A stretch of 64,000 bases of DNA, taken from the NCBI RefSeq assembly GCF_002741945.1, contig NZ_MDVN01000022.1, positions 1 to 64,000 on the forward strand, written 5' to 3'. Below are positions 29,001 through 36,244 of the stretch, piece after piece (position 1 is the stretch's first letter; each line of letters starts with the position of its first letter). The position numbers and the translations under genes are program-made. The notes under the pieces were generated by a model. The model saw only the letters and a program-made list of their open reading frames with translations. It had not been told where the DNA came from and searched no databases. Origin of the DNA: Gaetbulibacter sp. 4G1 (GTDB lineage: Bacteria; Bacteroidota; Bacteroidia; Flavobacteriales; Flavobacteriaceae).

Positions 29001-29981
29001 ATCTCCAAACCATCTCCTACCTAAAAAAGCAATATTATATTCATCTATTTCATGAAATTTGTAATCCTCAAAAGTATCAATAACCAAATCAGCATTCCCT
29101 ATAGGCTGAATCATAGGCTGTATACGTTTACCAGAACCAGAACTTACATTTATATAATAATAAGTTTTATCGGTATAGCAATTAATATTGGTATTACTTT
29201 CTGAATTAAATTCTTTTGGTCCTTGGGCATAAAATAAAATATGATCTTCATTATTAAAAACACCATCTTCTTCTCCAATAAACTTTATAGCATTCTCGGT
29301 AATATCGAAAGGATAGGGTACGCCATTAGAATACGGAATCATGCGTCCACCATTTCCGTATAACTTTATAGTTCTTGGATCTATACTATTTACGTTTACT
29401 CCTAAATCTTGTAAAAAACTCTTAGAAATTTTAAATACACCTGTTGTATCTACATAAAACTTAAACCATTCTCCAGAGCTTAATACTGAGTTTGTTATTA
29501 CTCCAGATACACCATTACCCTTATTAAACAAAGATACATTACTAACATTTGTATTATAATTTATTTGAAAAGATTGTACTTTTTTATAATTACCGTTAGC
29601 ATCCTTTATAATAGGTGTTAATTGAAAGTAAGCAAATTGTTGTGTCCTTGCTTTTGAATTTTTTAAAGCAAATTTTATTTCGCTACCAATAGTATTGATT
29701 TTTAAATCCTTTAATTCTTCTTTTGAAATTGTAGTATAACTAACATTACTAATAGATATTGAAGATTCGTTTATTGCATTTGAAATTTCCCATTGTGCTA
29801 CAAATAGCAAGCCTTCATTAAAATCAAAACTAAAATTATCAGTGTTAAAAGCTGGTATTTTTAATTCATAGTTACCGCCAGAAATGGTTTGGTAACCATC
29901 CCAATTAACGGTAAACCTTTTTTGCTGCGAAAACATTGTTGCAGAAATAATTAAAAATAAAAGTAAAATTCTTTCTTTCAT
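26100..29981 (-). CDS. porU: Type IX secretion sortase PorU
   Basis: The 1293-residue protein has a signal peptide (to about FSQQ), a long N-terminal beta-rich region (~20-520), and a gingipain/C25-type peptidase domain. The catalytic pair is visible: His785 in NYFGHGGEEG and Cys819 in VTVTCEF. After the catalytic part come Ig-like strands and a FlgD-like/sorting-type C-terminus (NYPNPFVNYTEFWF ... IWDGRDDFGDKIGKGVYIYKL). PorU cleaves the C-terminal sorting domain of cargo and joins cargo to surface lipopolysaccharide. Cargo in this window includes the proteins at 2.3, 4.9 and 51.9 kb. It is divergent from gldJ, the arrangement also known in Flavobacterium johnsoniae. Confidence 0.95.
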   Translation of the reverse strand: MKERILLLFLIISATMFSQQKRFTVNWDGYQTISGGNYELKIPAFNTDNFSFDFNEGLLFVAQWEISNAINESSISISNVSYTTISKEELKDLKINTIGSEIKFALKNSKARTQQFAYFQLTPIIKDANGNYKKVQSFQINYNTNVSNVSLFNKGNGVSGVITNSVLSSGEWFKFYVDTTGVFKISKSFLQDLGVNVNSIDPRTIKLYGNGGRMIPYSNGVPYPFDITENAIKFIGEEDGVFNNEDHILFYAQGPKEFNSESNTNINCYTDKTYYYINVSSGSGKRIQPMIQPIGNADLVIDTFEDYKFHEIDEYNIAFLGRRWFGDRFDIENAKTFEFDFPNLVTSSPINLKVYVASASSTQSSMQISVNGSAVSTLSIGGSSSPSLASESSFIGNVNVTSSNISVDLNYDNQGNPSGLGYLDYISIEATRALSFTDKQFQFKNSAVVSASGIGQYNIANASQISEIWDVTDLYNITSYANDDASNNLSFMSTLGSLKTYVAVTPLDYFEPKVDDDKRISNQNIKGTIFQNSSGQFQDIDYIIIAPNNMYNQAERLAQINRNQYDLNVKVLRLSEIYNEFSTGNQDVGAIRNLVKYVYDNASTPENRIRYLCLFGDGSFDYKDRIANNTNIMPSWYSYNSFNLTNSFVSDDFYGMMDANEGTMATSDKLDVAVGRILAETPQRAKEMVDKIESYYVKEAFGSWRNNFVVISDDVDQDWEGILQETTDNVGNTVNQEKQFMNVIKIHTDAFKQEASAGGNRYPQVTESLTNAIDNGALVVNYFGHGGEEGLAQERILTKPDVEGFRNFCKLNCFVTVTCEFTKFDNPFRDTAGEFTYWNKKAGAIGLITTTRQVFVNFGITFNNELEQYLFSFNDTDNFEDYEYPSMAEALRLTKNLPSISNQSQRRLVFFIGDPAMKLAFPKPNIRLTRINDVPVTQATDTLKALSYVKLAGEVTDVSGAVLSNYSGTLSTTIYDKNINRQTLANDGTRLNGQLVQLDFETLGEIIFRGQASVTNGQFEFDFVVPKDIGIPVGFGKVSFYSKNEELLQDQSGVSLNTVRIGGLNENAAEDNIGPVITLYMNDENFVSGGITNESPTLLAKLEDDNGINTASGIGHDIVAIIDGDETNPFILNDYYQTEVDDYKKGVVSFPFRDLEPGLHTLTLKAWDVYNNSSVTEIQFIVHDKDEGLVINNVLNYPNPFVNYTEFWFNHNSSDPLDVSIQIFTVSGKLVKTLNGQTNAGTKTTSSLSRDIIWDGRDDFGDKIGKGVYIYKLTVQSSLLNKKVQKIEKLVIL

Positions 29982-30245
29982 CGCTAGAATAACGGCTTTT
30001 GTAACATGTTATTATTAAAAAAAATAACAAATTTAAAAACCATAGCAAAAATACAATAATAAATTAGTAAAACACGCGTTTATTAAACACAAAACAATGA
30101 TGAAAAACACCAAAAACATCGTTGTAATGTTAAAAAAATAGGGTGAAATGCATATTTTTTTGGTTAAAATGCAAAAAATTGCTTGTGTTATTCGGTTTAA
30201 TTCTTATATTGCAGCACCAAAAATATTATTAGCTTACTTAAACGT

Positions 30246-31946
30246 ATGGATATGAAAAAAGTAGTAGCACTAAAGGTTATGGTAGTTTTAGCACTATCTG
30301 TAACCGCTATTGGTTGTAAAAAATCTTCGAGCTCAAAGAATAGTTCTAGAGCAACAGGGTGGCAAATCAACGACAGAGAAGGTGGTTTTCAATACAATAC
30401 CAATTTTAAAGAACAAGAAACTGCCCCAGGTTTAGTCTTCATAGAAGGAGGAACTTTTACAAAAGGAAAAGTACAAGATGATGTCATGCATGATTGGAAT
30501 AATACTCCAACGCAACAGCATGTTCAATCTTTTTACATGGATGAAACTGAGGTTACCAATGTAATGTATTTAGAATACTTAGATTGGATTAAACGTGTTT
30601 ATCCGCCAACAGACGATAATTTTAGAGCTATTTACCATGGTGCTTTACCAGACACTTTAGTTTGGAGAAATCGCTTAGGTTTTAATGAAATTATGACTGA
30701 AAACTATTTACGTCACCCAGGCTATGCTGAATATCCTGTTGTTGGTGTAAGTTGGATTCAAGCTGTTGAGTTTGCTAATTGGAGATCAGATCGTGTTAAC
30801 GAATTTTACTTAGAAAAAGCTGGGTATTTAAAAAGAGATGCTAAAACTTTGGATGTAAATGCTGATGCTACTTTTAGTACAGATACATATATTAACGCGC
30901 CTACTTTAACTTATGGTGGAAATGAAGAAGTTATAAATGGTGACGGGCGTAATAAAAGAAATGTAAGAACTGATGCCGATGGTAACGAAACTGGTGTTTA
31001 TGCTACTCGCGAAACTGGTATCATTTCTCCAAAATACAGGCTACCAACCGAAACTGAGTGGGAATATGCTGCTCTAGGATTAGGCGAACTTAGAAGCTAC
31101 AACCTTTATCGAGGTAGAAAAAAATATCCATGGGATGGTCAATACACACGCTCAGGAAAACGTAAAGTTCGTGGTGATCAATTAGCTAACTTCAAACAAG
31201 GAAAAGGAGATTACGGCGGAATTCAAGGTTGGTCAGATGATGGTGCTGATATTACTAATGCTGTTAAATCATACGATCCTAACGATTTTGGATTATATGA
31301 TATGGCTGGTAACGTAGCCGAATGGGTAGCAGATGTATACAGACCTATTGTTGATGATGAGTTTAACGACTTTAACTATTACCGTGGTAATGTTTATACA
31401 AAAAATGCTATTAACGAAGATGGCTCTGTAAAAGTAGTTACTTCTGATGATATTGTTTACGATACGCTTTCTAACGGAAAAGTAGTTGCTAGAAATTTAC
31501 CTGGTGAAATTCTACAAGTTCCAGTTGATGAAAACGAAACTTATTTAAGAACTAACTTTGATAAGAGTAATGCTATAAACTTTAGAGATGGAGATAGACG
31601 TTCTTCTCGTAACTTTGAAAGTTTTAACGATGATGAAGATTTAGAATCAGGAGACAAATCTGATACTGAAACTCGTCTAATGTATAATTCTCCAAAGCAC
31701 TCAATTTCTAGAGATTCATTAGGAAATATTATTAGAGAATACGATAAAAACGATAATAGATCTTCTTTAATTAATGATGAGGTTAGAGTTTACAAAGGAG
31801 GCTCATGGAAAGACAGAGAATACTGGCTAGATCCAGCTCAAAGACGTTATTTCCCGCAAGATATGGCTACAGACTATATTGGATTTAGATGTGCTATGTC
31901 TCGTGTAGGCTCAAAAAGCAAGTCTAAAAACAAAACAAAAAATTAA
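30246..31946 (+). CDS. gldJ: Gliding motility lipoprotein GldJ
   Basis: The 566-residue protein has a lipoprotein signal (Cys after SVTAIG, residue 24). An FGE-sulfatase-like domain follows: PGLVFIEGGTFTKG, YMDETEVTNVMYLEYLDW, YPVVGVSWIQAVEFANWRS, YRLPTETEWEYAALG, GLYDMAGNVAEWVADVY and VYKGGSWKDREYW, ending in IGFRCAMSR. In F. johnsoniae GldJ is needed for gliding and for type IX secretion and is related to GldK. It should sit in the outer membrane facing the periplasm. Divergent from porU across a 264-bp region; upstream TATATTG (near 30.2 kb) resembles a -7 box. Met3 is an alternative start. A terminator follows. Confidence 0.96.
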   Translation: MDMKKVVALKVMVVLALSVTAIGCKKSSSSKNSSRATGWQINDREGGFQYNTNFKEQETAPGLVFIEGGTFTKGKVQDDVMHDWNNTPTQQHVQSFYMDETEVTNVMYLEYLDWIKRVYPPTDDNFRAIYHGALPDTLVWRNRLGFNEIMTENYLRHPGYAEYPVVGVSWIQAVEFANWRSDRVNEFYLEKAGYLKRDAKTLDVNADATFSTDTYINAPTLTYGGNEEVINGDGRNKRNVRTDADGNETGVYATRETGIISPKYRLPTETEWEYAALGLGELRSYNLYRGRKKYPWDGQYTRSGKRKVRGDQLANFKQGKGDYGGIQGWSDDGADITNAVKSYDPNDFGLYDMAGNVAEWVADVYRPIVDDEFNDFNYYRGNVYTKNAINEDGSVKVVTSDDIVYDTLSNGKVVARNLPGEILQVPVDENETYLRTNFDKSNAINFRDGDRRSSRNFESFNDDEDLESGDKSDTETRLMYNSPKHSISRDSLGNIIREYDKNDNRSSLINDEVRVYKGGSWKDREYWLDPAQRRYFPQDMATDYIGFRCAMSRVGSKSKSKNKTKN

Positions 31947-31968
31947 AAAGTTTCAAATAAATATATTT

Positions 31969-31996
31969 AAAAGTCCTAGCATTTGTTAGGACTTTT
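31969..31996 (+). terminator. Terminator of gldJ
   Basis: AAAAGTCCTA (31969-31978) pairs perfectly with 31987-31996 and is followed by more T residues, 22 bp after the gldJ stop. Confidence 0.85.
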
Positions 31997-32037
31997 TTAA
32001 TACTTTTAATTTATATAATTTATTAAGATACTACATA

Positions 32038-33315
32038 TTGAAAATAGATCAAATACATAGTCTTTTCTTAGAGTGCAATTCGGTTTGCACTGATACTAGG
32101 AAAATTCAAAAAAACGATATTTTTTTCGCTCTTAAAGGCGATAATTTTAATGGAAACGTTTATGCAGAACAAGCCTTAAGTAAAGGTGCAAAATATGTAG
32201 TTATAGATGAAGCAAAATACAACACCTCAACTCATACTATTGTTGTAAATAATGTGCTTGAAACGCTTCAAGAGTTAGCTTCTTATCATAGAACATTTTT
32301 AAATGTTCCCATTATAGCTTTAACTGGCAGCAATGGAAAAACCACAACCAAAGAGCTAATAAACGCAGTACTATCTCAAAAAAATAGCACAACTGCCACT
32401 ATTGGTAATTTAAACAATCATATAGGGGTACCTTTAACCCTACTTTCTATGAATTCAAATACTAAAATTGGAATTGTAGAAATGGGAGCAAATCATTTAA
32501 AAGAAATTGCATTTTTATGCAATATTGCCAAACCAGACTATGGTTATATAACCAATTTTGGAAAAGCACACTTAGAGGGTTTTGGAAGCGTTGAAGGCGT
32601 CATTAAAGGCAAAAGCGAAATGTATGATTATTTAATTGCTAATGATAAAACTATTTTTGTTAATGTGAATGATGCCATTCAACTTGACAAAACAAATGAT
32701 GCTAAAAGAGTTGTTTTTGGGGATAATACTTTAGCAAATACTACTATTGATTTTATTGATGCGCAACCATTTGTTAAATGCAGATATAATGGCATAACCA
32801 TAAAAAGTAAACTTATAGGAGATTACAACTTTAATAACATTGCAGCAGCCATTGCAATAGGGGAATATTTTGAAGTAGAAACTGAATCCATAAAAATAGC
32901 TATTGAAAACTACACCCCAACTAACAACCGTTCGCAAATAATTAATAAAGGGGATTACAAAATTATCTTGGACGCATACAATGCTAACCCTACAAGTATG
33001 CGTGCAGCGTTACTTAATTTTGAAAAGCAAACAGGATACAAAATAGCCATACTTGGAGATATGTTTGAGCTTGGTAATGATGCTGAACAAGAGCATCAAA
33101 ATATTACAGATTTGGCTGTTTCTTTAAATATTGATAAAATTATTCTTATTGGCGAAAACTTTTATAAATCAGAAAGTAATTCTGCCAAAGTCCAACAGTA
33201 TAAAGTATATGAAAACTTTAAAGATGACTTTAGCTTTTCTCAAATAGTACATGCTACACTATTAATTAAAGGATCTCGTGGTATGGCTTTAGAAAGAGTT
33301 TTAGAATTAATCTAA
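32038..33315 (+). CDS. murF: UDP-N-acetylmuramoyl-tripeptide-D-alanyl-D-alanine ligase
   Basis: The 425-residue protein has the Mur ligase fold. The N-terminal domain contains DTRKIQKNDIFFALKG, the ATP-binding loop is TGSNGKTTTKELI (~102-114), and the central region has VEMGANHLKEI, NFGKAHLEGFGS and NNIAAAIAIG. The C-terminal domain contains ILDAYNANPTSMRAAL and LGDMFELG. It adds D-Ala-D-Ala to the muramyl tripeptide in the last cytoplasmic step of peptidoglycan precursor synthesis. The start codon is TTG; no in-frame ATG upstream keeps the conserved N-terminus in place. It stands alone after the gldJ terminator. Confidence 0.95.
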   Translation: MKIDQIHSLFLECNSVCTDTRKIQKNDIFFALKGDNFNGNVYAEQALSKGAKYVVIDEAKYNTSTHTIVVNNVLETLQELASYHRTFLNVPIIALTGSNGKTTTKELINAVLSQKNSTTATIGNLNNHIGVPLTLLSMNSNTKIGIVEMGANHLKEIAFLCNIAKPDYGYITNFGKAHLEGFGSVEGVIKGKSEMYDYLIANDKTIFVNVNDAIQLDKTNDAKRVVFGDNTLANTTIDFIDAQPFVKCRYNGITIKSKLIGDYNFNNIAAAIAIGEYFEVETESIKIAIENYTPTNNRSQIINKGDYKIILDAYNANPTSMRAALLNFEKQTGYKIAILGDMFELGNDAEQEHQNITDLAVSLNIDKIILIGENFYKSESNSAKVQQYKVYENFKDDFSFSQIVHATLLIKGSRGMALERVLELI

Positions 33316-33328
33316 CATCTATATATTA

Positions 33329-33368
33329 AAAAAAAGGTATCTGATTATTGGTTTATAGTCAGATACCT
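33329..33368 (-). terminator. Terminator between murF and the PAS-LuxR gene
   Basis: AGGTATCTGA (33335-33344) pairs with 33359-33368. The poly-A on its left (33329-33335) gives a U-tract on the minus strand, so it best fits the regulator gene reading leftwards. It could also slow murF transcripts. Confidence 0.7.
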
Positions 33369-33460
33369 AAAATAATTCTCCTTAAGAATTAATTAATAGC
33401 ATTACAAAGATGTATGAATATTAAATACTAAGCAATACTCAATTTGAGTAATTACTGTAT

Positions 33461-34231
33461 TTATACAAAATTCTTATTCATTTTAAGCATCCCAACTAAC
33501 TCTCCTGTTGAAGATATATTTAATTTTTTAAGAATGTTTCTACGGTGAGTATCAACTGTATTAGAACTTATATTAAGCCGTTCCCCAATCTCTTTACTTG
33601 AATGGCTTAACACCAATAATCTAATAATATCACGCTCTCTGTTGCTAATACCATTAGTAAGTAGTTTCTGCGAAAAGTTATTAAAATATACCGTTTCGTA
33701 TTCATTATTTTTGTTTAATAATTTAGCTGTAGCGGTAATATCTAGTTTTATTTTAGAATCTAGTACGGTGTAATGAGCTAGTCCAATTATAGGTTTTTCA
33801 TCACTATCAAACTCAAGAGGTGTTGTGTTTTGTACCACGTTAACATAGTTATCGTTTGCATCTTTAATTCGATAATTCCAAGTATAACACATTTTACTTC
33901 TTTCAGTAATATTAATATCGTTTAAAGTAAAATTCATAAGTTCATTTAAAGCCTTAAGCCATAAATCTAAATCTTCTGGATGCATTCTACTCCAAAAGTA
34001 TCTCATACCACGGGTTTTTAATTCATTAATATCAAAACCCAAACAGGCATTCATATTTTTACTTATAAATTCAAAACTTAAATCTTGAGTATTAGTAATG
34101 CAAAAAAAAGTGGAACTATATGGCAGATAAACATCTAGTTCTTTAATCTTTTCAATATGCTTTTCTAAGGATGGGTTTTCGTAGGATTTAAATATTTCTT
34201 TGTATACATTTTTAATGCTACTACTATCCAT
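33461..34231 (-). CDS. PAS-domain LuxR family transcriptional regulator
   Basis: The 256-residue protein has an N-terminal PAS-like sensor region (~35-165: FFCITNTQDLSFEFISKN, FDINELKTRGMRYFWSRMHPEDL, WNYRIKDANDNYVNV). The C-terminal LuxR/GerE HTH (~190-250) has GISNRERDIIRLLVLSHSSKEI and NISSNTVDTHRRNILKKL. This architecture is common among flavobacterial stand-alone regulators that sense a small ligand or redox state; the signal is not readable. It is transcribed alone; a terminator lies 93 bp past its stop. Confidence 0.88.
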   Translation of the reverse strand: MDSSSIKNVYKEIFKSYENPSLEKHIEKIKELDVYLPYSSTFFCITNTQDLSFEFISKNMNACLGFDINELKTRGMRYFWSRMHPEDLDLWLKALNELMNFTLNDINITERSKMCYTWNYRIKDANDNYVNVVQNTTPLEFDSDEKPIIGLAHYTVLDSKIKLDITATAKLLNKNNEYETVYFNNFSQKLLTNGISNRERDIIRLLVLSHSSKEIGERLNISSNTVDTHRRNILKKLNISSTGELVGMLKMNKNFV

Positions 34232-34258
34232 AAATGAGAGATTTTAATAAAAATAATG

Positions 34259-34290
34259 AAATTATTTTTATTGGCGAAAGCTTTTATGAA
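34259..34290 (+). repeat. Short diverged copy of a murF segment
   Basis: These 32 nt match murF 33137-33168 at 29 of 32 positions; all three differences are transitions. The plus-strand reading EIIFIGESFYE mirrors MurF KIILIGENFYK, and the frame stays open to a TAA at about 34341. It lies in the gap between two minus-strand regulator genes and looks like a remnant or partial duplication rather than a gene. Confidence 0.5.
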
Positions 34291-34344
34291 GTTACTCTCA
34301 CCATTAAAATAAATATTACAAAAACATCAAACGTTTTATAATAA

Positions 34345-34665
34345 TTATTCTTTTGCTATCTGATTTTTCAAATCATCTAACAGCACTTCTATTTTATTAA
34401 TGATTTGCTCATTATTTAATACAGCTTTGTAAGATTCACTTTGTTCTTGCACTCTATTATCATTAATATTGTCATCTCTTAACAACCAATTAAGATCTGC
34501 TTCAGGAAACTCTTCTATTATTTTATTTAAAAAATCTAAGGACACCTTTTTACCATTAATATACTGTGAAAGCTGGGAATAATTCATATCAAATTTTTCA
34601 GCTAAATCACTCAATTTATTATACTTAGTCTTAACTAATTGTCTTAGTTTATCTTCAAAACTCAT
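34345..34665 (-). CDS. XRE-like small transcriptional regulator
   Basis: The 106-residue protein has an N-terminal helix-turn-helix of the XRE/Cro-CI type (~15-65: NKLSDLAEKFDMNYSQLSQYINGKKVSLDFLNKIIEEF). The phrase EADLNWLLR follows, often found after this HTH in flavobacterial repressors. The C-terminal ~40 residues are a predicted coiled helix (LNNEQIINKIEVLLDDLKNQI) that could dimerise. It faces a second small gene across 101 bp that contains a perfect 16-bp inverted repeat, the layout of an autoregulated divergent switch. It resembles phage or mobile-element repressors, but no other phage gene is present. Confidence 0.8.
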   Translation of the reverse strand: MSFEDKLRQLVKTKYNKLSDLAEKFDMNYSQLSQYINGKKVSLDFLNKIIEEFPEADLNWLLRDDNINDNRVQEQSESYKAVLNNEQIINKIEVLLDDLKNQIAKE

Positions 34666-34686
34666 AATTTAGAATCAATATGAATT

Positions 34687-34730
34687 ATACAAATAATTAA
34701 ATTTTTATTATTTTATTTAATTATTTGTAT
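34687..34730. promoter_or_regulatory. Perfect palindromic candidate operator between divergent regulators
   Basis: ATACAAATAATTAAAT (34687-34702) and its exact complement (34715-34730) are separated by 12 nt of T/A. It is centred in the 101-bp gap between the XRE-like gene and the small HTH-like gene and touches a -7-like box. A dimeric repressor site is the simplest reading. Extreme AT content means chance symmetry cannot be wholly excluded. Confidence 0.55.
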
Positions 34731-34737
34731 ATATTTG
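34730..34737 (+). promoter_or_regulatory. Candidate -7 box for the 93-residue protein gene
   Basis: TATATTTG matches TAnnTTTG exactly and lies 29 bp before the ATG at 34767. It abuts the right arm of the palindrome, so a bound repressor would block it. Confidence 0.5.
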
Positions 34738-34766
34738 TGTAAATCTACTCATGTTTCACTCAAGTT

Positions 34767-35048
34767 ATGACAAATTTAAACAAATTATACACATTATATG
34801 ATGTGCATTCTAAGAAAGAACAGGACGCTTTAAAAGATTTACTCATAAATCATCTACCTAAAGAATATACAGCAAAAGTAATTCTTAAACTTTCTACTAA
34901 TAATATAAATGTTGACTCTCAAACCGTCAGAAATACTAAAAACGGATTCAGCAAAAATATTTTAGTTTTTAATGCCATTATAGAAATAGCAAAAGATTAT
35001 AAAGACATCTCAAACCGCTTAAGAGAGAACCTCCAAAAAACGAGTTAA
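34767..35048 (+). CDS. Small HTH-like DNA-binding protein, unnamed
   Basis: The 93-residue protein has no signal or membrane segment. The central segment (LPKEYTAKVILKLSTNNINVDSQTVRNTKNGFSKNILVFNAIIEIAKDYKD) has the helix pattern of small Bacteroidota HTH proteins, in which a helix pair is followed by 'S.QT.R...NG' and a final helix. I therefore call it DNA-binding by pattern only. It is divergent from the XRE-like repressor across the palindrome, so one probably controls the other. The downstream inverted repeat AACAAAGC-GT-GCTTTGTT (35055-35072) could be its terminator but lacks a T-run. Confidence 0.6.
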   Translation: MTNLNKLYTLYDVHSKKEQDALKDLLINHLPKEYTAKVILKLSTNNINVDSQTVRNTKNGFSKNILVFNAIIEIAKDYKDISNRLRENLQKTS

Positions 35049-35142
35049 TGAATTAACAAAGCGTGCTTTGTTATAATATAAACACAACTTTTTAATAGCA
35101 GGGATTAATTTGCCAAAGATAAAAGGCTTAAGTGTGTTTTAA

Positions 35143-35185
35143 ATACCAAACCTAAACTGTATACCCTACAGTTTAGGCGAGGTAT
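35143..35185. repeat. Long hairpin without U-tract next to tRNA-Val
   Basis: An 11-bp perfect stem (CCTAAACTGTA at 35151-35161 with 35167-35177, 5-nt loop) is extended by a second 5-bp helix (ATACC 35143-35147 with GGTAT 35181-35185) across a 3x3 internal loop. No T-run follows on either strand. It may be a structured RNA element or a protein-binding site. Confidence 0.5.
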
Positions 35186-35228
35186 ACTTATTATTAGTAT
35201 TATTTACTGAAAAAAACAAAACTTATAC

Positions 35229-35264
35229 AAAAAAGTCCCGATGCAAATGCATCGGGACTTTTTT
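35229..35264 (-). terminator. Terminator of tRNA-Val
   Basis: A perfect 17-bp inverted repeat (AAAAAAGTCCCGATGCA with its complement, 2-nt loop) sits 4 bp past the tRNA 3' end. It is symmetric, so it can stop transcription from both sides. Confidence 0.9.
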
Positions 35265-35268
35265 AATG

Positions 35269-35343
35269 TGGGCGCGAAGGGATTCGAACCCCTGACCCCT
35301 TGGGTGTAAACCAAGTGCTCTGAACCAACTGAGCTACGCGCCC
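35269..35343 (-). tRNA. tRNA-Val (anticodon TAC)
   Basis: The minus strand folds into a 75-nt cloverleaf. The acceptor is GGGCGCG/CGCGCCC with discriminator A; the D-arm is GCTC/GAGC. The anticodon stem CTTGG/CCAAG has loop TTTACAC (anticodon TAC), and the T-arm is AGGGG-TTCGAAT-CCCTT. CCA is not encoded. Its own terminator follows. No integrase or duplicated 3' end marks it as an occupied attachment site. Confidence 0.97.
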
Positions 35344-35450
35344 TCTAAATTGGACTGCAAATATAACCTAGTTTTTAATATTGCAAAAACTTTTTCAATA
35401 AAAATTAAATAAATTTTCACTCTTAAACTAACTATTCATTTAAAGCGCTA

Positions 35451-36191
35451 TTACTCTACTTCTTTCATCCCTATAACAACTTTAGTAACAACCTTTTGCC
35501 CCATCATTTCAAAATTCATATCAATAGTAGATAAAGTAGGTACTCCTGAAACTTTATCAATATTCATAACACCCGTTAAGCTTCCTGTAGAGGAACCAGA
35601 GATATCGCCTTTAACATCTATTACTACTTCTTTATCATTAATAGATTTAACAGTATAAGTACTATTAATTTTCATTCCGTTATTATCTTTTTCTGCTGTC
35701 CACGAATACCCAACGGTTACGGCCTCTTTAGGATAAACCACACTTTCAGCTTGACTGGTAAACTGGTCTGCATTTCCTGTTCCTTCTAACATCTTCATTT
35801 CTAAGACTTCTCCATAGATATTAGTTTTAGAAGATAAAACTGTTTCGAGCATAGGTTTCATTTGCGTACTCATCATTTTAGCCGTTTCATCTAAATCTTC
35901 TTCCTTAAGGTTTGAATCGTAACTTACTTTCATACCGGCTTGTTCCATATACATTTTAATACTCTTAAAGCCTATTTCTGAACTATAGACTCCATCATTA
36001 ACATCAATGACTTCCATAGGCATTTCCATGACCATATCCATAATCATAGCTCCTTCACCCATATTTTGCTTCATATCCATCTCCATTATATACTTATCAC
36101 CTTTATTATAGTTTAGCCTTAAAAGTGTTGATTCTTGAGCAAATGATACAGTAGTTACAACTAGTAATAAAAGTGTAAAGAGATTCTTCAT
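35451..36191 (-). CDS. Secreted DUF6263-like protein, Met-rich
   Basis: The 246-residue protein has a signal peptide (MKNLFTLLLLVVTTVSFAQ). The mature part begins LLRLNYNKGDKYIMEMDMKQNMG and is strand-rich with a methionine cluster (GAMIMDMVMEMPMEV). It ends FEMMGQKVVTKVVIGMKEVE. I recognise the general look of DUF6263 secreted proteins of Bacteroidota; the function is unknown. The Met spacing resembles that of the protein at 16632-17315, and the two may be distant relatives. It lies between tRNA-Val and folC on the minus strand, 53 bp after folC. Confidence 0.72.
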   Translation of the reverse strand: MKNLFTLLLLVVTTVSFAQESTLLRLNYNKGDKYIMEMDMKQNMGEGAMIMDMVMEMPMEVIDVNDGVYSSEIGFKSIKMYMEQAGMKVSYDSNLKEEDLDETAKMMSTQMKPMLETVLSSKTNIYGEVLEMKMLEGTGNADQFTSQAESVVYPKEAVTVGYSWTAEKDNNGMKINSTYTVKSINDKEVVIDVKGDISGSSTGSLTGVMNIDKVSGVPTLSTIDMNFEMMGQKVVTKVVIGMKEVE

Positions 36192-36244
36192 AATGTTTGT
36201 TTTTTATTTTTTGTTTTCAAATATAGTCTAAAAAAGGAATTGTA

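Noticed and set aside
35143-35185. Hairpin considered as a rho-independent terminator
   Set aside because: No T-run follows on either strand, and a proper terminator for the tRNA lies at 35229-35264.
35269-35343. tRNA-Val considered as the attachment site of an integrated element
   Set aside because: No integrase and no second copy of the tRNA 3' end were seen within the window.
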